A stretch of DNA of 64,000 bases from NCBI GenBank assembly GCA_016191435.1, contig JACPOQ010000035.1:124001-188000 (forward strand). Reading direction: 5' to 3'. The stretch comes from Chloroflexota bacterium. GTDB lineage: Bacteria; Chloroflexota; Dehalococcoidia; Tepidiformales; Tepidiformaceae. Of this stretch, positions 17,526 through 24,517 are shown piece after piece (the first letter of the stretch is position 1; every line of letters begins with the position of its first letter). The notes under the pieces were generated by a model. That model was not told where the DNA came from. It did not search any database and saw only the letters and a list, made by a program, of their open reading frames with translations. The translations under genes were made by a program, and so were the position numbers.

Positions 17526-18406
17526 TCGTGAAACGCAACAGGAGCTCCCGGCCGATGCGTACGCTGCCGCGGGCCATTGTCCGCCGCACCGGGGTGGTCA
17601 CCGTCGGCGAGCGGCGTCCCAGCCCGCCGCGCCGCCGCGGCAACGGCAATGGGGATGGCGGCGTCATCGGTGTTGCCGAGGAACGGCGCGAGCGCGGCTT
17701 CCCAATCGGACTGAAGACTGTCGTAGCGCTGTGCGCCGTGGCGGTGGTGCTCGGGCTCGCCGCCGGCGGCTGGTGGGTCGTCCAGTCGCCCTACTTCGAA
17801 ATCGCCACGGTCAAGGTCGAAGGGACGGATCGCGTCGCGCCCGAGGACATCGCCACCGTCTCCGGCCTCGCCGGGCAGAGCATGTTCCGCGCCGACCTCG
17901 GCAAGGCCCAGGCGGGCATCATGGCGCTGCCCCTCGTGAAGGACGTCCAGATCGAGCGCAAGTGGCCCCGCCAAGTGCGGATCGTCGTTGCAGAGCGCCA
18001 GCCCTGGGGCGCCTGGGTGCAGTCCGGCGTCAGCTACACCATCGACCGCGATGGGGTCGTCCTCGGCGCCTTCCCCGCCCCCGATGGCGGCCCGGTGATC
18101 AGCAGCGCGGAGGCGGGCTCGCCCCGTGCCGGCGACCGCGTGGACTACCAGGCGGTGGACGCCGCGGCCGAGATCTACGAGAAGCTGCCCCAGCAGCTCA
18201 ACACGCAGGTGACGCAGGTCGCCTTCGCCGCCGGCAAGGGCGTCCAGGTTACGACCGCCGACGGCCAGACCGCGCTCCTCGGGGATTCCAGTTCCATCGC
18301 CTACAAGCTCGCGGTGTGGGCCGCCATCGCAAAGAAATCCGAGGAGCGCGGTCTCGCATACAACACCATCGACCTCCGGTTTGGGAACCGGCCGGTAGTT
18401 CAATAA
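17522..18406 (+). CDS. ftsQ: Cell division protein FtsQ/DivIB
   Basis: FtsQ is a bitopic divisome protein linking early and late division proteins. The 294 residues have a basic cytoplasmic N-terminus of about 63 residues rich in Arg and Pro, one membrane helix (64-87), a POTRA domain starting at YFEIATVKVEGTDRV (91-105) and the family continuation LVKDVQIERKWPRQVRIVVAERQPWG. The start is a GTG overlapping ddl by 4 bases. It is followed by an 18-base gap before ftsA. Confidence 0.92.
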   Translation: MIVKRNRSSRPMRTLPRAIVRRTGVVTVGERRPSPPRRRGNGNGDGGVIGVAEERRERGFPIGLKTVVALCAVAVVLGLAAGGWWVVQSPYFEIATVKVEGTDRVAPEDIATVSGLAGQSMFRADLGKAQAGIMALPLVKDVQIERKWPRQVRIVVAERQPWGAWVQSGVSYTIDRDGVVLGAFPAPDGGPVISSAEAGSPRAGDRVDYQAVDAAAEIYEKLPQQLNTQVTQVAFAAGKGVQVTTADGQTALLGDSSSIAYKLAVWAAIAKKSEERGLAYNTIDLRFGNRPVVQ

Positions 18407-18424
18407 GGACGGGGGAGCAGGCTC

Positions 18425-19687
18425 ATGAAACGGCGCAGCACAGTGGCTTCAATCGATATCGGGTCGACGAAGGTGGCGGTCATCGTCGGCGATGTTGGCG
18501 ATCTCGGAGATGTGCGCATCCTCGGCGTGGGCGTCGCTCCCGCCGCGGGGCTCTCCTCTCGCGGCGTCATCGACAACATCCAGTCAGCGCGCGAAGCGGT
18601 GGCGGTGGCCGTAGAGAAGGCCGAGCACGCCTGCGGCATGCGTATCCTTAGCGCCGTCGTCGGCATCTCCGGCAACCACATCACATCCCAGAACAACCGC
18701 GGCATCATCGCCATCCCGGACCGCAACCGCGAAATCAGCGCCGACGATCGCTCCCGTGTCCTCGAAAGCGCCAGCCAGATCGCCATCCCCACGAACCGCC
18801 AGGTGCTCCACGTCCTCTCGCGCGGGTACTGGCTCGAAGGGACGGACCCGGTACAGGACCCCATCGGCATGCACGCCGGACGCCTTGATGCCGAGGTCCA
18901 CATCGTCACCGCGGCGGTTTCGGCCGTGCAGAACCTGGCCAAGTGCGTCGAAGGCGCCGGCGTCCAGGTCGATGACATCGTGCTCGAATCCGTCGCTTCG
19001 GCGACCAGCATCCTCCAGGAACAGGAGAGGCAGCAGGGCGTCGCTGTCGTCGATATCGGCGGTTCCACCACCTCGGTCGCCGTCTACGACGAGGGCACCA
19101 TCGCCCACACCGCGTGCCTCCCCATTGCCGGGACGCACCTGACCCACGACCTCGCCCGCGTCCTTCGCTGTCCGTGGGAAAGCGCCGAAGAGGTCAAATG
19201 CACCTACGGGGCGGCCTACGCCGACCCTTCGATGAACCACGAGACCGTCGAAATCCAGGCCTTCGGCACCCAGAGCTTGAAGGTCGTCCCGCTTATGCAC
19301 GTCTGCGAGATCCTCCAGGCGCGCGGCGAGGAGATCCTCGAGATGGTCGCGCTCGAACTCAAGCGCGCCGGCTACCTCGACCGCCTGGCTGCCGGCATCG
19401 TCCTCACCGGCGGCAGCAGCCAGCTCCGTGGTTTCGCCGAAGTCGCTGAATCGCGCCTGGGCATTCCCGCGCGCGTCGGCCGCCCCCACGGCTACTCCGG
19501 GCTCTCCGATCTCATCGGGACGCCCGCGTATGCAACATCCATCGGCCTTGTGGAATACGCCCTCCAGGGACGTGAGCGCGTGGCGGAAGCGCCCGCGGGC
19601 ATGGCCCCGGACTTCCACATGCCGAACATCGGCGGCGGATTCTTCCGTCGCATCGCATCGTTTGGACGGGCGCTTATGCCCCAATAG
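18425..19687 (+). CDS. ftsA: Cell division protein FtsA
   Basis: FtsA is the actin-like ATPase that tethers FtsZ to the membrane. The 420-residue protein has the phosphate-binding IDIGSTKVAVIVGDVG near the N-terminus, the 1C subdomain with VGISGNHI, VVDIGGSTTSVAVYDEG as the second phosphate motif, and VLTGGSSQLRGFAEVAE as the adenosine motif. The last residues (GGGFFRRIASFGRALMPQ) form the amphipathic membrane-targeting helix. A GGAG ribosome site lies at 18414-18417. ftsZ follows after 16 bases. Confidence 0.96.
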   Translation: MKRRSTVASIDIGSTKVAVIVGDVGDLGDVRILGVGVAPAAGLSSRGVIDNIQSAREAVAVAVEKAEHACGMRILSAVVGISGNHITSQNNRGIIAIPDRNREISADDRSRVLESASQIAIPTNRQVLHVLSRGYWLEGTDPVQDPIGMHAGRLDAEVHIVTAAVSAVQNLAKCVEGAGVQVDDIVLESVASATSILQEQERQQGVAVVDIGGSTTSVAVYDEGTIAHTACLPIAGTHLTHDLARVLRCPWESAEEVKCTYGAAYADPSMNHETVEIQAFGTQSLKVVPLMHVCEILQARGEEILEMVALELKRAGYLDRLAAGIVLTGGSSQLRGFAEVAESRLGIPARVGRPHGYSGLSDLIGTPAYATSIGLVEYALQGRERVAEAPAGMAPDFHMPNIGGGFFRRIASFGRALMPQ

Positions 19688-19703
19688 CAAAGGAGGAGAT
19701 CGC

Positions 19704-20888
19704 ATGAGCCTTTCGGAATTCATCCAGCAAGATCTGCCCTTCACGGAAGGAAAGGAGAAGTCATTGAGCATCCGTTACGAATCCGAACTCCTCCCGGATA
19801 TCAAGGTCGTCGGGGTGGGCGGCGGCGGCTGCAACGCCGTCAATCGCATGGTCCGCGCGAGGATCGCCGGCGTGAACTTCGTCGCTCTCAACACCGACGC
19901 CCAGGCGCTCATGTCTAGCGAGGCGCCCAACCGCCTGCGCATCGGCGAAAAGCTGACCAAGGGCCTCGGCGTCGGCGGAGACCCCACGCGTGGCGAACGT
20001 GCCGCCGATGAGAGCCGCGACGAGCTCTACGAGCTCTTCCGCGGCACCGAGATGGTGTTCGTCACCGCTGGAATGGGCGGCGGCACCGGGACCGGCGCAG
20101 CGCCCGTCGTCGCCGAGATCGCCAAGGATTGCGGAGCCCTCACCATCGGCGTCGTGACGAAGCCCTTCCAGTGGGAAGGCGCCCGCCGCATGAAGCAGGC
20201 GGAAGAGGGCATCGCTCGCCTCAAGGACAAGGTCGACACCCTGATCGCTATCCCGAACTCGCGGCTTATCGAGATCTGCCCGCCCGATGCGACGATGGAC
20301 CAGGCCTTCGAAACTGCCGACGACGTACTTCGCCAGGCCATCCAGTCGATCTCGAATATCATCAGCCAGAACGGCTCTATCAACCTCGATTTCAACGACG
20401 TGCGCACCGTCATGAGCGAAGCCGGCCCCGCGCTCCTCGCCGTCGGCCGCGGCATCGGGGAGAACCGCGCCGCCGATGCCGCGCGCGCCGCCACCAGCAG
20501 CCCACTGCTCGATCAGTCCATCGAAGGCGCCCACAACGTGCTCTTCAACATCGCGCACGGCGGCAACCTCACCCTGCGGGAGCTCGATATGGGCGCCCGC
20601 GTCATCGCTGAGATCGTCGACCCCGAGGTCAACCTGATCTTCGGCACCGTCATCGACACGCACCTGGACCAGGAGGTCCTCATGACCGTCATCGCGACCG
20701 GCTTCCCGCCGAAGCTCGAGGCGATGCCGGACCCGCGCACGGTCAGCCGCATCGCGGATATCGGCCTGCCAGGTGTCATGAGCATGGATGATGCTGAACT
20801 GCCGGCGTTCCTTCGCCGCAACATCAGGTCGCTAAACACGGCCCGTGCGGAGGAATCGGCAGTGGCTAGACTGGCTGAAAGGAGGTAA
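19704..20888 (+). CDS. ftsZ: Cell division protein FtsZ
   Basis: FtsZ is the tubulin-like GTPase that forms the division ring. The 394 residues carry a 30-residue N-terminal extension, KVVGVGGGGCNAVNRM (34-49), the GTP tubulin signature GGGTGTGAAP (125-134) and the T7 synergy loop NLDFNDVRTVM (227-237) with catalytic Asp232. The C-terminal linker is short, and a DIPAFLR-like peptide appears as ELPAFLRRNIR, followed by about 18 extra residues. The start at 19704 has AGGAGGAG at 19691-19698; the longer open frame lies inside ftsA. It closes the cluster, with an intrinsic terminator 62 bases after the stop. Confidence 0.98.
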   Translation: MSLSEFIQQDLPFTEGKEKSLSIRYESELLPDIKVVGVGGGGCNAVNRMVRARIAGVNFVALNTDAQALMSSEAPNRLRIGEKLTKGLGVGGDPTRGERAADESRDELYELFRGTEMVFVTAGMGGGTGTGAAPVVAEIAKDCGALTIGVVTKPFQWEGARRMKQAEEGIARLKDKVDTLIAIPNSRLIEICPPDATMDQAFETADDVLRQAIQSISNIISQNGSINLDFNDVRTVMSEAGPALLAVGRGIGENRAADAARAATSSPLLDQSIEGAHNVLFNIAHGGNLTLRELDMGARVIAEIVDPEVNLIFGTVIDTHLDQEVLMTVIATGFPPKLEAMPDPRTVSRIADIGLPGVMSMDDAELPAFLRRNIRSLNTARAEESAVARLAERR

Positions 20889-20950
20889 CTGTCTAACCGA
20901 GCGCGCTAAGTCCGGAAGGACTGCTGACCCGAAGCGATCGGGGAGCAATG

Positions 20951-20990
20951 GGGCTTGATGCAATGGGAGATGGCATCAAGCCCTTCTTTA
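20951..20990 (+). terminator. Rho-independent terminator of the dcw cluster
   Basis: A perfect 11-base stem is formed by GGGCTTGATGC (20951-20961) and GCATCAAGCCC (20973-20983) around an 11-base loop. TTCTTTA follows. It is the strongest intrinsic terminator seen in the window. Confidence 0.9.
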
Positions 20991-21167
20991 TTAGCCTCGA
21001 CGACGCCCGTTGTACCCCGCCGACAGTCACCTCCCTTTCAGCCGGACGGGTAACGTAGCACAACCAGCGTGCATCACGCTACTGTCACTCTCCCCACATC
21101 GGCTGCAACGTGTCGGCGTAGGGGCGTATCGCGTGGCGGCGTGGGCTGCCTGCCCCGGTAGGCCGTT

Positions 21168-21199
21168 ACGCCTCCACGCCGGCACGCCTCCACACCGGT
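21168..21199. repeat. 16-base tandem duplication in the spacer after ftsZ
   Basis: ACGCCTCCACGCCGGC (21168-21183) and ACGCCTCCACACCGGT (21184-21199) are adjacent and match at 14 of 16 positions. Related ACGCC and GCGTA words continue on both sides. Confidence 0.75.
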
Positions 21200-21288
21200 A
21201 CGCCGATACGCGACACCGGGCCTTCCCTTACGCACCCCACCCCTCACCTATCGGCGCCCTCCCGATACGCCGCGGACCCCACGCTCCC

Positions 21289-21300
21289 TACGCTGCTTTC
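21289..21300 (+). promoter_or_regulatory. Candidate leaderless promoter of the Thr-rich protein
   Basis: TACGCT (21289-21294) is followed by six bases (GCTTTC) and the ATG at 21301, with no Shine-Dalgarno. Confidence 0.45.
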
Positions 21301-21849
21301 ATGAGCCGCAACCGGTTCCGGCGTTCCCTGCTCGTTATCCTCGCCGCGCCCGCGCTTGCGCTCGCCGGGGTGGCCTGCATAGAGCCCGCTGCCGGCACCG
21401 TCACGACGCCCGCGGCCCCCACGCAGAGCGCGGCCTCGCGCCTGCCCCAGCTGCTCTCGCAGCTCCAGGGCGCCGGCGCCGGCCTCGAGCTCATGGACTC
21501 CCCATCGAGCCAGGTGCTCGGCGCGCAGGACCAGCAGGGCAAGTTCACCGATACCGGCACGCCGGCCGCCACGGCGACCACCTCCGCGACACCGGGCACG
21601 ACCCCCACGTCACTCGCGGTCGTGAATCCCACGAATACCCCGCGGCCCGGCGCCACCGCCACCCCCGTCCGCACCACGGCCGCCACGGCGACGCCCACGG
21701 CTGCCGCCGGTACTCCGACCCCCACCCCAACCGCCGCCGCCACCGCCACCACGACGACCACAGCGACGACGACCGCAACCGCCACGCCAACCCTGACCCC
21801 GACGCCGCGGCCCAGCCCGCCCAGCGAAGGCACCCCGCCAACGGAATGA
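21301..21849 (+). CDS. Putative lipoprotein with Thr/Ala-rich low-complexity tail
   Basis: The 182-residue protein is not recognised as a family member. It has a basic N-terminus, a hydrophobic stretch (about 9-25) and Cys26 in LALAGVAC, an imperfect lipobox, suggesting export and perhaps lipidation. After a short unique region (about 35-75) the rest is almost entirely Thr, Ala and Pro, ending in TEGTPP-like sequence, so it may be an extended envelope spacer. The start is set by the TACGCT hexamer six bases upstream and by the signal-like N-terminus; an open frame upstream has no other support. The next gene starts 7 bases later, suggesting an operon. Confidence 0.6.
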   Translation: MSRNRFRRSLLVILAAPALALAGVACIEPAAGTVTTPAAPTQSAASRLPQLLSQLQGAGAGLELMDSPSSQVLGAQDQQGKFTDTGTPAATATTSATPGTTPTSLAVVNPTNTPRPGATATPVRTTAATATPTAAAGTPTPTPTAAATATTTTTATTTATATPTLTPTPRPSPPSEGTPPTE

Positions 21850-21856
21850 TGGTGCG

Positions 21857-22438
21857 ATGAGGGATACTGCCGCCGCCCCCTATCGCGCCTATGCGGGCGC
21901 AGCGGGCCCGGGCATCTCCGCCCGTTGCCGCCGCTGCGGTGCCGGCCTCGGCTTCGATGAGTGGTCGAACGGCTCCGATTACTGCGCTACCTGCGATTCC
22001 TTCGATGCCACGCCCGCGGCTACGTTCGTCCGCGGCCCGCGCCCGCCTGTGGCCGTGCCCCCGGCGCCACCGTCCGCTGGCGCCGAACTCGACGAATACG
22101 AACGCCTGCTCGCTGGCATCCCCGATGAGATGGTCGATGAGCTCATCGCCGCCCTCGAAGCGGAAGCGGCGCGCGATGCGGCCCCCGGCGCCGCGCCCGG
22201 CCCCGTCCAGGAAGTGCTCCGGGAGATGGGCTTCGGCGCTTCGCCCCTGCAGCTGCACTGGGCCCTCTGGGGGTTCGCCGGCGGCTTCGCCGCGAACGTC
22301 GCCCTCGCGAAGTACGCCCAGCTGGCCTCCGGCGCACCGATGAGCCAGTTCGTCGCGCCCTTGCTCATAGGCGGCATCGTCGCCGGCGCCGCGTGCGGCG
22401 CTATCGGCTGGGGGCTCGCCCGGCTGCGCGAACGGTAA
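21857..22438 (+). CDS. Zinc-ribbon membrane protein of unknown function
   Basis: This 193-residue protein is unassigned. The N-terminus holds a four-cysteine zinc ribbon (Cys24-x2-Cys27 and Cys43-x2-Cys46). An Ala/Pro/Glu-rich linker follows, with an acidic helix (ELDEYERLLAGIPDEMVDEL). Two hydrophobic segments (about 133-155 and 165-187) near the C-terminus suggest a hairpin in the membrane with the ribbon in the cytoplasm. It starts 7 bases after the Thr-rich protein, so the two may be co-expressed. Confidence 0.65.
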   Translation: MRDTAAAPYRAYAGAAGPGISARCRRCGAGLGFDEWSNGSDYCATCDSFDATPAATFVRGPRPPVAVPPAPPSAGAELDEYERLLAGIPDEMVDELIAALEAEAARDAAPGAAPGPVQEVLREMGFGASPLQLHWALWGFAGGFAANVALAKYAQLASGAPMSQFVAPLLIGGIVAGAACGAIGWGLARLRER

Positions 22439-22440
22439 GA

Positions 22441-22510
22441 GCCTCCGAACTTCTGCGATGCCGCCGATCTTGTCCAGAGTTCCGGCGCCCTTGATGCTCG
22501 GATCGGAGGC
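22441..22510 (+). other. 8-base inverted repeat ahead of the epimerase gene
   Basis: GCCTCCGA (22441-22448) and TCGGAGGC (22503-22510) could pair across 54 bases. It lies directly after the zinc-ribbon gene stop and about 48 bases before the epimerase start. No U-tract follows, so a role is unclear. Confidence 0.25.
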
Positions 22511-22557
22511 GCCGCCCGCGCCCCCGCGCGGACGGAATCGCCGCCCTGGAGTGAACC

Positions 22558-23472
22558 ATGAAGATCCTCGTTACCGGCGGCGCCGGCTTTATTGGGTCCC
22601 ACATTGTCGAGGCCTACCTTGTCGCCGGCCACGACGTCGCCGTGATCGATAACCTCGCCACTGGCCGCCGCGCCAACTGCCCCGAGGGCGCCCGCCTCCA
22701 CGAAGTCGACATCCACGCGCGCGAAACCGAACGCATCTTCGCCGACTTTCGGCCCGACATCGTCAACCACCTCGCCGCCCAGGCCAGCGTGAAAGTCAGC
22801 ACCGGCGACATCGTCTTTGACCTCGAGGTGAACGGCGGCGGCACTGCTCGCATCGCCGACCTCTGCGTGAAAAACGGCGTCAAGAAGCTCATCTACGCCT
22901 CCTCGGGAGGCACGGTCTATGGGAACCCGGATAGCCTGCCCGTGCGCGAGGACCATCCCCTTCGCCCCGTCTCCCCCTACGGCATGTCGAAGCTGGTAGG
23001 CGAACAGTACATCGGGCTCATGCATCGCCTGCACGGCCTCCAATACACCGTGCTGCGCTATTCGAACGCCTTCGGCCCCCGCCAGGATCCGAACGGCGAA
23101 GCCGGCGTTGTAGCGATCTTCACTGGCAAGATGCTGGCCGGCGAGCAGTGCACCATCGATGGCGACGGCGACCAGCGCAAGGATTACATCTACGTCGGCG
23201 ATATCGCCCGCGCGAACGTGATCGCGCTCGAAGCCGGCGCCAACGGCACGTACAACATCGGCACCGGCGAGGGCACGTCCGTCAACACCATCTTCAAGGC
23301 CCTCCAGGCGGAGACGGGCGACGCCACCCCCGCCCACCATGGCCCACCCCGCATCGGCGATGTCCGCGACTTCTGGCTTGAGACGTCGCACGCCGCCGCT
23401 GAACTCAACTGGCGTCCCGAAGTCCCCTTCGAAGAAGGCATCCGCCTCACCGTCGCCTCGTTCCGCCCGTAG
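22558..23472 (+). CDS. NAD-dependent nucleotide-sugar epimerase (UDP-glucose 4-epimerase-like)
   Basis: This 304-residue extended short-chain dehydrogenase acts on a nucleotide sugar, most likely UDP-glucose/galactose. It has the NAD motif GGAGFIG (7-13), DNLATGRRAN (binding the adenine ribose), NHLAAQASV, the catalytic region with YASSGGTVYG and Tyr141-x3-Lys145 (YGMSKLVGE), then RYSNAFGPRQDP. It stands outside the polysaccharide region at 31784-39757, with a methyltransferase convergent to it. TGGAG lies upstream of the ATG. Confidence 0.88.
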   Translation: MKILVTGGAGFIGSHIVEAYLVAGHDVAVIDNLATGRRANCPEGARLHEVDIHARETERIFADFRPDIVNHLAAQASVKVSTGDIVFDLEVNGGGTARIADLCVKNGVKKLIYASSGGTVYGNPDSLPVREDHPLRPVSPYGMSKLVGEQYIGLMHRLHGLQYTVLRYSNAFGPRQDPNGEAGVVAIFTGKMLAGEQCTIDGDGDQRKDYIYVGDIARANVIALEAGANGTYNIGTGEGTSVNTIFKALQAETGDATPAHHGPPRIGDVRDFWLETSHAAAELNWRPEVPFEEGIRLTVASFRP

Positions 23473-23478
23473 GGGGCA

Positions 23479-23498
23479 CGTCGGCGCGTCGGCGCGTC
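23479..23498. repeat. 8-base tandem word between convergent genes
   Basis: CGTCGGCG is repeated at 23479-23486 and 23487-23494 with half a third copy. It fills the 30-base spacer between the epimerase and methyltransferase stops. Confidence 0.75.
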
Positions 23499-23502
23499 CT
23501 GA

Positions 23503-24186
23503 TTAGCCCTGTCGCGCGAACACGAAGAGCCCGTGGCCCACGCCCCCGCGCTCGTACTGCTGCAGGAGCCCCGCGACGTGGTCCAGTTGCCGAAGATACC
23601 CGCGCTTCCCATAGCGTGGCTCGAAGAACGGCCGCCGCCGCACGAGCTCCGCTTCGCAACGCCGCCAGAGCTGCGTCGCCTCGAGTGTGAGCGTCTTGTG
23701 CGCGGCCAGCTCCCAGCCGTATTCCGCCCACTCATCGATAAACGACTCCACCCCGCCGCGGCTGTCTTCCGGCACTTCGCAGCAAAGGCAGAGCGTCGCC
23801 TTGCGCGCCGACACGCGGCTCAGCTCCCTCGGCGCAAGGTAACTTTCGAGGCACCATACGCTCGCGAACGCGCCGTCCTTGAACGGCAGCCGCGATGTTG
23901 AAGCCGCGACCCAGGTTACGTCGTGCCCTCGCTCCAGTTGGCGCCCGGCCTTCAGGAAGTCCGCCGCGACATCCGCCGCGACGGCCCGCACGCCATCGCC
24001 CGCCGCAAGGCGCGCCGCCGCGCCGATGAACGCCCCCGCGTCCAGCATGAGGTCGCCGTTCTGCAGCCGGGCGCGCTCCAACAGCCAGCGCGTGCTCTCT
24101 ACCCCGCCGACGTGGTTGTGCTCGCCCAGCAGGTCCACCCACCAGGCGGGGTACTCTTCGGCAAGGGTCTCGAGGACGGTGACCAT
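23503..24186 (-). CDS. Class I SAM-dependent methyltransferase
   Basis: This 227-residue protein has the class I methyltransferase fold: motif I appears as LMLDAGAFIGAAAR, then VAADVAADFLKAGRQL for the ribose-binding acidic residue, and FKDGAFASVWCLESYL as the motif after it. The glycine-rich loop is a variant, with GAFIGAA where GxGxG is usual. The acceptor is unknown. The ATG at 24186 is preferred to the TTG at 24192 because a TAGGCT hexamer ends exactly six bases before it. The gene is convergent to the epimerase. Confidence 0.75.
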   Translation of the reverse strand: MVTVLETLAEEYPAWWVDLLGEHNHVGGVESTRWLLERARLQNGDLMLDAGAFIGAAARLAAGDGVRAVAADVAADFLKAGRQLERGHDVTWVAASTSRLPFKDGAFASVWCLESYLAPRELSRVSARKATLCLCCEVPEDSRGGVESFIDEWAEYGWELAAHKTLTLEATQLWRRCEAELVRRRPFFEPRYGKRGYLRQLDHVAGLLQQYERGGVGHGLFVFARQG

Positions 24187-24198
24187 CGGCAAAGCCTA
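24187..24198 (-). promoter_or_regulatory. Candidate leaderless promoter of the methyltransferase
   Basis: On the minus strand TAGGCT (24193-24198) is followed by TTGCCG and the ATG at 24186. No Shine-Dalgarno is present. Confidence 0.5.
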
Positions 24199-24219
24199 GC
24201 CCGCCGCCGCGTCCTGGGG

Positions 24220-24294
24220 CTATACGAATCGCATGAGCAGCACCACCGCCGAAAGCGTCGCCAGGAACGCCGCCGTGTGCATGATGGTGACCAT
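24220..24294 (-). CDS. Possible 24-residue hydrophobic peptide
   Basis: An open frame of 25 codons runs from an ATG at 24294 to TAG at 24220. GGTAGGGAG directly precedes the ATG. The product has one hydrophobic stretch (AAFLATLSAVVLLM) ending in Arg-Phe-Val, the look of a single-pass membrane microprotein. It lies upstream of the methyltransferase on the same strand. With no homologue known to me, this remains a candidate based on ribosome site and composition. Confidence 0.35.
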   Translation of the reverse strand: MVTIMHTAAFLATLSAVVLLMRFV

Positions 24295-24517
24295 CTCCCT
24301 ACCTCTTCCGCGTGCTCACCCCTACTAACGTAAATCCAATGAAAAAGGTTTCCGCTGATTCATATTGATTTCCCGGATGGGAGCAGAATTCTTTTCGGGC
24401 GGGCCCCACCCTGCCGCCGCCGGCCGAGCCGCCTCGTGTAACGTGATCGCGGGCTACCGTGACAATGCCCGTGTGCCGCCGGACAAAGCGGAACACAAAT
24501 GCTGCGAGAGGGGACGG

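Larger units (their letters stand above)
20889..21300. other. Spacer after ftsZ: structured 3' region, terminator, repeat-rich stretch
   Basis: No convincing gene is seen in these 412 bases. From 20889 to 20950 there are two small hairpins, GTCC-GGAA-GGAC and CCCGA-AGCGA-TCGGG, just before the ftsZ terminator. From about 21118 to 21230 the sequence is made of repeated CGTA and GCGTA words in both orientations, including a 16-base tandem repeat at 21168-21199. The end of the spacer holds the TACGCT element of the next gene. Confidence 0.6.

Noticed and set aside
20910-20945. Possible riboswitch or known RNA family after ftsZ
   Set aside because: The hairpins are real but match no riboswitch I can recall, and the position after the last gene is wrong for one.
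24187-24192. TTG start of the methyltransferase at 24192
   Set aside because: A TAGGCT element six bases before the ATG at 24186 gives a better start and would leave the TTG outside the transcript.
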